DNA of 11,551 nt from Burkholderiaceae bacterium (GTDB lineage: Bacteria; Pseudomonadota; Gammaproteobacteria; Burkholderiales; Burkholderiaceae_C), in assembly GCA_029864165.1 (NCBI GenBank), contig JAOTTZ010000023.1, positions 1 to 11,551 of the forward strand. Direction: 5' to 3'. Below are positions 7,082-11,551 of this stretch, piece after piece. The number at the start of each line of letters is the position of its first letter. Position 1 is the first letter of the stretch. The notes under the pieces were generated by a model, which did not search any database, had not been told where the DNA came from, and saw only the letters and a list, made by a program, of their open reading frames with translations. Both the position numbers and the translations under genes were made by a program.

Positions 7082-7517
7082 AAAAGCTGGGGCCAGCCCA
7101 GAGATGAGGCCCAGCCTTGATTTTGAACCAATCGCTCGGTAAGGTCTCAAGTAACCGGTACAAACCAAGAAGACAAACTGCCGCAAGAGGGATACGTCGC
7201 AACGCTTCTTGAGCGTAGCCAGTTTTCCGCCTGGCTGGAGTTGACCGCTGCCTACGATGTCAAAACTACTCGTGGCGCATTGCTACTACCTCTGACTACG
7301 CAGCGCGTGGAACAGCGCGTAGCGCCGCGTCAGCCTGGCATAGCCACGCGTTTAAGCGCCGATCCGGCCCTGACTTCTGGGAACAACTTATCGAGCGACA
7401 CCGAACGGGTGTTGTCGACGACGATACGGGCATGGAACCGGCGCAGTTCACGAGGCTCGTGTACGCCGCACGAGTGTGCAATCACGCCAACTTCGTGCCG
7501 CATGTTACGGCAGTAGC
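7082..7517. repeat. Left copy of ~0.42-kb direct repeat (gltB-like 3' end plus downstream DNA)
   Basis: Aligns in the same orientation with 9733-10151. Homology begins at AAAAGCTGGGG and ends at CATGTTACGGCAGTAGC. I count about 28 substitutions by eye, roughly 93 % identity, plus one 17-base length difference near 7096 where this copy has extra bases. Bases 7330-7517 correspond to the 3' end of the glutamate-synthase-like gene and 7082-7329 to its downstream flank. Substitutions in the coding part are mostly silent or conservative in the minus-strand frame. I see no separate gene in 7082-7329. Confidence 0.92.
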
Positions 7518-7872
7518 CCCACACCTCGTTGGGCTGGCTCGGTAGCAGCAGCGGCTGCCGCTCGGGGACGGACAGCTTCTTGCGTCGACGCTGGCGCACC
7601 ATGAGGCCTTCTTCCCGGTACAGCCGGTAGGTACGTTTGACGTTGATGGCCCAGCCCTGACGGGTCAGCCTGTCGTGCAGCATTCGGTAGCCGTGGCGGC
7701 GGTGCTGGCCGGCGAGCTCCTTCAGGCGCTCGCGCAGCTTGCTGTTGCCGTCGTCGCGAGGTTGGTAGCGCAGGACGCTGGCGCTGATGCCCACCAGCTT
7801 CAACGCCATACGTTCGCTCAGGCTCAGAGCCTTGAACTCTTGCACTACCTCGCGCCGTGCCGTCATGGCCAC
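7330..7872 (-). pseudogene. Chimeric ORF: truncated IS3 orfB fused in frame to a glutamate-synthase-like C-terminus
   Basis: A 180-codon open frame made of two unrelated parts. The first ~119 residues (GTG 7872 or ATG 7866 start) are the N-terminal part of an IS3-family OrfB, with the HTH_21-type stretch KELAGQHRRHGYRMLHDRL and the PSQPNEVW segment that normally precedes the first Asp of the DDE integrase core. The match stops there. The rest, from YCRNM to the stop at 7330, is the C-terminus of the FMN-binding glutamate-synthase family, nearly identical to the end of the intact gene at 9964. All DDE residues and the FMN and Fe-S parts are missing, so neither parent activity is possible. The junction near 7517 keeps frame. 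It is most likely debris of an IS-adjacent deletion; a stable small chimeric protein cannot be excluded. Confidence 0.85.
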
Positions 7873-8200
7873 TATTTTCGCGACAGCACCTCGCGCATCG
7901 CGTCAACCTCCAACATGGAGTTCGCGAGAAGGCGCTTGAGCTTGCCGTTTTCGGCCTCAAGGCCTTTAGGCGCTGTGCGTCAGAAACTTTCATGCCGCCG
8001 AACTTGGCCTTCCAGGCGTAGTAGCTGGGCTCACTGAAGCCGTGTTTCCTGCACAGCTCTTTGAGGGGCAGTCCTGCATCGGCTTCGCGCAGCAAGCCAA
8101 TGATCTGCTCCTCGGTGAATCGCCTCTTCATCGGTCCGATCTCCTTCTCGGGTTGATCGAACTCTAGACCCTCGCGCCACTGTTCTCCGGGGGCAGCGCA
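7518..8200 (-). mobile_element. Truncated IS3-family insertion sequence
   Basis: Contains a frameshifted orfA and the first part of orfB in the usual overlapping order (orfA stop TAG and orfB GTG share a base at 7872). The catalytic 3' half and right end are gone, replaced at 7517 by glutamate-synthase-like sequence. The left end is uncertain: a TG followed by CTGCCCCCGG near 8200 (minus strand) would suit an IS3-type terminus, but with the other end missing no inverted-repeat pair or target duplication can be confirmed. The element cannot move by itself. Confidence 0.82.
7872..8131 (-). pseudogene. IS3-family orfA, frameshifted
   Basis: Starts at ATG 8131, nine bases after AAGGAG. The first ~57 residues (KRRFTEEQIIGLLREA, then KELCRKHGFSEPSYY) are a typical IS3 OrfA helix-turn-helix of the transposase_8/HTH_Tnp_1 family. 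After RLKAL the frame is lost. Adding one G near 7957 (CTTGAGGCC to CTTGGAGGCC on the minus strand) restores the expected leucine-zipper continuation EAENGKLKRLLANSMLE up to VLSRK and a TAG at 7872-7874. The shift lies in the middle of orfA, not at the usual programmed site at its end, so it is read as a mutation or sequencing error. Confidence 0.85.
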
Positions 8201-8208
8201 GGAGCACG

Positions 8209-8241
8209 ATAAATAATATCGGCACGCCGCAGCGTGCCGAT
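8209..8241 (-). terminator. Rho-independent terminator of the lactonase-family gene
   Basis: A perfect 10-bp stem ATCGGCACGC / GCGTGCCGAT with a four-base loop (8218-8241), followed on the minus strand by the T-rich ATTATTTAT. It lies 18 bases after the stop of the minus-strand gene that ends at 8260. Stem and tail orientation fit that gene only. Confidence 0.9.
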
Positions 8242-8259
8242 ACAGTGTGCGAGGAAGGC

Positions 8260-9405
8260 TTAGTTTGCTGCCAAACCAGCGCTTCCTGACGGTATGGCGC
8301 TACTAGCGCCAAGCCGCGTGAGGTCACCGTTGTGTTTGACGCTGAAGGACACGATTTGCAAGCTGCGGTGTGCAAAGGCGTACAGCTGCTCGCCATCCGG
8401 CGTAACGGCCATGTCAAGCGCGCCGGCGTTAACACCGGTAGTTCCGGCAACCGCATTGGCCAACTCTATGCTCCCCGAGCGCGCGATGCGGTAGCTGCTC
8501 AAGGTACTGGTGGCCGCGTTGGTGGTATAGGCGTATCGGCCGTTGGGAGTGGTGACGACCCAGCATGCAGCACCTTGGGTGTTGGGCACTGAAGCACTGA
8601 TTAACTGTGCCATCGCGGGCCCGGTTTCCGGAAAGCGATACGACGACGCTCCGCTCGCGGTTGCCTCAGAGACGATCAGATAATCGCGCTTATCGAAGGC
8701 AAAGCCGAACGGTGTTTGCCCCGACGAGGGCGTCACTATCGGTTGGCTCAAAGTTCCATTACGACGCACGTTGTAGCTGGTGATGCTGTTGGTCGCTTTT
8801 TCGGTGACTACCAGTACCTCGCCGTCGGCACCAAAGCCAACCTGTGCGGCGTTGGTGCCACCCGCGGCGGATAAGGCGCGTACACCGTCGTGTAAGGGCC
8901 GTAGCTGGCCATGCGTGTTGCGAAAGCCTGCCACGTTGCCACTACCGCCAGCATTAAGTACATAGACGATGCCTTCATACTCGGTGACACTGATCGGTTG
9001 CAGACCACCGGAATCTACGGCCGAAGTCAACTCTACCGAGTTGCGCCCCAGTGCAAATGTTGAAACGGTATTGCTTGCCGCGTTAACGACAAACGCGTAG
9101 CGGCCATTGGTGCTCAGCGTCACTGCGCCCTGTGATCCAAGCCCAGCACCTGTGCCCTGACCGTTGGTGGCAACGCGCTTGACTAACGAGAGGCTCCCGG
9201 TGTCGTCGGGTGCAAGCACGAGAAGCTCATTATTGCCAGGCGCGTTGGTGCTGATAAACACCTTGCCCTCGCGATAGGAATGGCGTTCATGATAATCGCG
9301 ATCGGATTCATGATCGCGATGCGCCAGTGCGGGAACGGCAGCGGCTAAGGCAGCCGTCAACACCACAACGTTGGAAACAAAATTACGACGTGAAAAAGTG
9401 TTCAT
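8260..9405 (-). CDS. Exported beta-propeller protein, lactonase (YVTN/6-phosphogluconolactonase-like) family
   Basis: A 381-residue protein starting at ATG 9405, five bases after AGGAG. Residues 1-28 form a signal peptide with a twin-arginine-like motif (SRRNFV, residues 5-10) and an AVPALA cleavage region, so Tat export to the periplasm is likely. A His/Asp/Arg-rich linker (residues 29-47) follows. The rest consists of propeller blades with repeated motifs such as LSTNGRYAFVVNAASNTVS, TTPNGRYAYTTNAATSTLS and AVTPDGEQLYAF, typical of the lactonase family (PF10282-type). Cytosolic 6-phosphogluconolactonase activity is unlikely for an exported form; many secreted members have unknown substrates. 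The gene stands alone, flanked by direct repeats, with its own terminator and a dyad-rich leader. Confidence 0.85.
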   Translation of the reverse strand: MNTFSRRNFVSNVVVLTAALAAAVPALAHRDHESDRDYHERHSYREGKVFISTNAPGNNELLVLAPDDTGSLSLVKRVATNGQGTGAGLGSQGAVTLSTNGRYAFVVNAASNTVSTFALGRNSVELTSAVDSGGLQPISVTEYEGIVYVLNAGGSGNVAGFRNTHGQLRPLHDGVRALSAAGGTNAAQVGFGADGEVLVVTEKATNSITSYNVRRNGTLSQPIVTPSSGQTPFGFAFDKRDYLIVSEATASGASSYRFPETGPAMAQLISASVPNTQGAACWVVTTPNGRYAYTTNAATSTLSSYRIARSGSIELANAVAGTTGVNAGALDMAVTPDGEQLYAFAHRSLQIVSFSVKHNGDLTRLGASSAIPSGSAGLAAN

Positions 9406-9440
9406 ATGAACTCCTGTACTTGTTAAGTGGTAATAAATGA

Positions 9441-9465
9441 GTCGTCATCAAATGTGATGAGCGAC
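9441..9465. promoter_or_regulatory. Inverted repeat in the leader of the lactonase-family gene
   Basis: GTCG-TCATCA, loop AATG, TGATGA-g-CGAC: a ten-pair stem with one bulged G, 36 bases upstream of ATG 9405. It could be a repressor site or a 5'-UTR hairpin; no T-run indicates a terminator for this strand. Confidence 0.45.
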
Positions 9466-9505
9466 GTTGCATAGTCGTAGCAACCGACGGGAATTTACAC
9501 AGATT

Positions 9506-9523
9506 GCGATATTTATTTATCGC
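9506..9523. promoter_or_regulatory. GCGATA-N6-TATCGC dyad
   Basis: A perfect six-base inverted repeat around an A/T-only centre, about 100 bases upstream of ATG 9405. The symmetry and AT-rich core resemble an operator overlapping a promoter. The cognate regulator is unknown. Confidence 0.4.
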
Positions 9524-9732
9524 GCACTTCATTTTTCAACGAAATGGTTCTATGGGTGTGAAGTCGGTTCACGCCAGGCGATAAACATCACGTGGATGTG
9601 AACTTTGTTCTCGCCGCGTGAGCATGACTGAAGTGGCCATGACATCCTCGCAATCGACGAACTGTATGTAGCAAGGCCCTGTGCGCGTCAGATCCGATGC
9701 CCAGGAGATGCATGCCACTCACAGCGTCTAAA

Positions 9733-10151
9733 AAAAGCTGGGGCCAGGCCTTGAGTTTGAACCAATCGCCCGGTAAGGTCTCAAGTAACCGGCGCACGCC
9801 AAGGAGACAAACTGCCGCAAGAGGGATATGTCGCAACGCTTCTTGAGCGTAGCCCGCGTGCCGCCTGGCTGGCGTTGACCGTTGCCTACGATGTAAAAAC
9901 TACACGTGGCGCATCGCTACTACCTGTGACTACGCAGCGCGTGGAACAGCGCGTAGCGCCGCGTCAGCCTGGCATAGCCACGCGTTTAAGCACCGATCCG
10001 GCCCTGACGTCTGGGTACAACTTATCGAGCGACACCGAACGGCAGTTGTCGACGACGATACGGGCATGGAACCGGCGCAGTCCGCGCGGCTCGTGTACGC
10101 CGCACGAGTGTGCAATCACGCCAACCTCGTGCTGCATGTTACGGCAGTAGC
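9733..10151. repeat. Right copy of ~0.42-kb direct repeat
   Basis: Same orientation as 7082-7517, about 93 % identical by eye. It spans the last ~62 codons of the glutamate-synthase-like gene (9964-10151) and 231 bases beyond its stop. The gene continues without a break past 10151, so this copy is the probable source arrangement and the left one the rearranged copy. Confidence 0.92.
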
Positions 10152-11490
10152 TGGCAACGCGTACCGCCTTGTTCGTCGGGTCCAACCCCCTTTGCAGAAC
10201 CGGGTCGTGGGTAGTGATACCCGTCGGACAGGTGTTTTTGTTGCACTGGAGCGCCTGGATGCAGCCCAGTGCAAACATGAATCCACGCGCCGAGACGATG
10301 AAATCAGCGCCTACGCACAATGCCCAGGCCACGTCTGCCGGTGTGACCAGCTTGCCCGAGCAGATGACTTTTACGCGGTCGCGAAGATCGTGCGCACACA
10401 ACTGATCGATGACCAGCGGCAGGGATTCGCGCAACGGCAAGCCGACATCGTCGATCAGCGACATGGGCGCCGCGCCGGTGCCGCCGTCAGCGCTGTCGAC
10501 GGTTATGAAATCCGGTGCCGATTCGATCCCGCGCCTACGCACCAGGTCAAACAGCGAATCGAGCCAACCGTAAGCGCCGATAACGCATTTTATGCCGACC
10601 GGTTTGCCGGTCACGCGTCGGATATGGTCAATGGCATTCAGCAGCTCCTCGTTGCTGTTGACGTCCCGATGCCGGTTCGGGCTGATTGCGGTTTCACCCG
10701 AACGTATGCCGCGAATCTCCGCAATTTCTTTTGTGACCTTGCCGCCCGGCAAGATCCCGCCCTTGCCGGGTTTAGCGCCTTGGCTCAGCTTGAGTTCAAA
10801 CATTCTGACCTGCGGGTGCGCCGCGATAACGCTCAGCCGCTCATCGCTCAGACTGCCGTCGAGATTGCGTACGCCGTTTTTCGCCGTGCCGATCTGGAAC
10901 ACGATATCGCAACCACCTGCAAGGTGATACGGCGACAAGCCACCCTCGCCCGTGTTCAACCAGCAGCCCGCTTCGCGCGCACCGTTCGATAATGCGAGCA
11001 CAGCGGGCCGCGAAATCGCGCCGAAGCTCATACCGGATATATTGAAGAAAGACTTCGTTGTGTAGGGCTTTGCGCAGTGCGGTCCGATGGTGACATCAGT
11101 GGACTCCACCGCGTCTTCATCGAGAGTTGGATAGGGGCAATTGACGAACAGTACGCTGCCGGGCGCGCGCAGGTCTCTGGTGGAACCGAAGGCGACCGTG
11201 TTGTCGACGTTCTTCGCCGCTCGGTAACACCACGACCGCTGCGCCCTGTTGAACGGCAGCTCCTCGCGGTCCATCGCGAAAAAGTACTGGCGCAGGAACT
11301 CGCCGAGGTGTTCGAACAGGTAGCGGAACCTGCCTATGACGGGATAATTGCGGCGGATTGCCTGCTTGGTCTGAGTTATATCAACGACATACAGGATCAT
11401 CACCACGATCGTGATGACGCCGAGCGCGAGCACGAACAGCCCCGCCATGATTTCCAGCAGGGTCATCGGCAGCTTGGAAAGTTCCGGCAT
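9964..11490 (-). CDS. FMN-binding glutamate-synthase-family protein with N-terminal membrane segment
   Basis: A 508-residue protein of the family related to the FMN/Fe-S domain of the glutamate synthase large subunit, without the amidotransferase domain. One hydrophobic segment (residues about 10-36) suggests membrane anchoring. The TIM-barrel core shows SGMSFGAIS (152-160), NTGEGGLS, GAKPGKGG (238-245) and ADGGTGAAP, the FMN- and 2-oxoglutarate-side motifs. Cys410-x5-Cys416-x4-Cys421 (through CNKNTCPTG) is the [3Fe-4S] ligand pattern. ATG 11490 is chosen; an in-frame TTG lies at 11499 and neither has a good Shine-Dalgarno, while the frame stays open to the window edge without ATG or GTG. Without a glutaminase domain, ammonia-dependent glutamate synthesis or another flavin redox reaction is possible; the actual substrate in this subfamily is uncertain. 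Its last ~62 codons are duplicated at 7330-7517. Confidence 0.92.
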   Translation of the reverse strand: MPELSKLPMTLLEIMAGLFVLALGVITIVVMILYVVDITQTKQAIRRNYPVIGRFRYLFEHLGEFLRQYFFAMDREELPFNRAQRSWCYRAAKNVDNTVAFGSTRDLRAPGSVLFVNCPYPTLDEDAVESTDVTIGPHCAKPYTTKSFFNISGMSFGAISRPAVLALSNGAREAGCWLNTGEGGLSPYHLAGGCDIVFQIGTAKNGVRNLDGSLSDERLSVIAAHPQVRMFELKLSQGAKPGKGGILPGGKVTKEIAEIRGIRSGETAISPNRHRDVNSNEELLNAIDHIRRVTGKPVGIKCVIGAYGWLDSLFDLVRRRGIESAPDFITVDSADGGTGAAPMSLIDDVGLPLRESLPLVIDQLCAHDLRDRVKVICSGKLVTPADVAWALCVGADFIVSARGFMFALGCIQALQCNKNTCPTGITTHDPVLQRGLDPTNKAVRVASYCRNMQHEVGVIAHSCGVHEPRGLRRFHARIVVDNCRSVSLDKLYPDVRAGSVLKRVAMPG

Positions 11491-11551
11491 GATCGTCAAT
11501 GAGCATAGCCCGGCACGGCCGGCGTGACCTGTTTCGGGCCTAAGCGATCGA

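Larger units (their letters stand above)
9406..9732. promoter_or_regulatory. AT-richer leader/promoter region with several dyads upstream of the lactonase-family gene
   Basis: No gene is supported in these 327 bases. They sit upstream of the minus-strand gene starting at 9405 and are visibly more AT-rich than their surroundings. A minus-strand TTGAAA near 9534-9539 followed by AT-rich sequence is a possible -35 region, but I cannot place a good -10. Four inverted repeats lie here; two are listed separately. The others are GTGAA-N5-TTCAC (9558-9572) and ACATC-ACGTG-GATGT (9585-9599). Any of them could be operator sites. Confidence 0.45.

Noticed and set aside
6846..7202. Minus-strand frame starting with a Leu-rich stretch at 7202, with a counterpart at 9588-9836
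   Set aside because: The shared part is only about 34 codons and lies wholly in the duplicated flank. After the repeat edge the two frames diverge completely, and the left one runs antisense out of frame into the hydrolase gene. It has only TTG starts and no ribosome binding site.
7241..7516. Plus-strand 91-codon open frame, also present in the right repeat copy at 9875-10150
   Set aside because: It has only a TTG start, no ribosome binding site and no family resemblance. It runs antisense to the glutamate-synthase-like tail, where the substitutions between copies fit minus-strand coding (silent or conservative). Its conservation is explained by the duplication.
10066..10992. Plus-strand frame of 308 codons antisense to the glutamate-synthase-like gene
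   Set aside because: The minus-strand protein has complete family motifs including the Fe-S cysteines. The plus frame is a GC-bias shadow with no recognisable motifs.
1..11551. CRISPR array, tRNA, rRNA or phage attachment site
   Set aside because: The only tandem repeats are coding TPR units without spacers. I saw no tRNA cloverleaf, rRNA segment or integrase-linked att repeat.

Overview
The window looks like chromosomal accessory DNA from a high-GC, Gram-negative denitrifying proteobacterium. The signs are a periplasmic copper nitrite reductase with a C-terminal cytochrome c, a SCO-type copper protein, Sec and Tat-like signal peptides, an IS3-family remnant and strongly GC-biased codons. 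I cannot assign a genus from sequence alone.

Left part (1-2086, + strand): the 3' end of a nirK gene, a nirV-like FGE-sulfatase-fold gene and a SCO1/SenC gene. They are closely spaced in one direction and read as a nitrite-reductase maturation operon. A hairpin at 2126-2154 separates them from a convergent gene for a secreted GlcG/HbpS-like (DUF336) protein (2188-2883, - strand), which has a GTG start and a perfect AGGAGG ribosome binding site.

Middle (3276-6970): this is the most interesting region. One 889-residue protein joins a caspase-like protease (His85/Cys137), a STAND/NACHT-like P-loop NTPase (Walker A Lys283, Walker B Asp379) and a C-terminal array of five 42-residue TPRs. The TPRs are encoded by nearly identical 126-bp DNA repeats. 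This is the sensor-switch-protease layout of prokaryotic conflict or immune STAND proteins. A convergent gene (6035-6970, - strand) encodes a cytosolic alpha/beta-hydrolase with a GHSLG nucleophile elbow. It could be a partner or effector of the caspase protein, but that is inference from adjacency only.

Right part (7082-11551): a rearranged region. Two direct copies of a roughly 0.42-kb segment (7082-7517 and 9733-10151, about 93 % identical by eye) carry the last ~62 codons of an FMN-binding glutamate-synthase-family gene plus its downstream DNA. The right copy belongs to an apparently intact gene (9964-11490, - strand). In the left copy the gene has lost its 5' part and is fused in frame to a truncated IS3-family orfB, making a 180-codon chimeric ORF. 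The IS3 orfA beside it has a one-base frameshift. Between the copies lies a Tat-type secreted beta-propeller (lactonase-family) gene with a clear intrinsic terminator and a dyad-rich upstream region.
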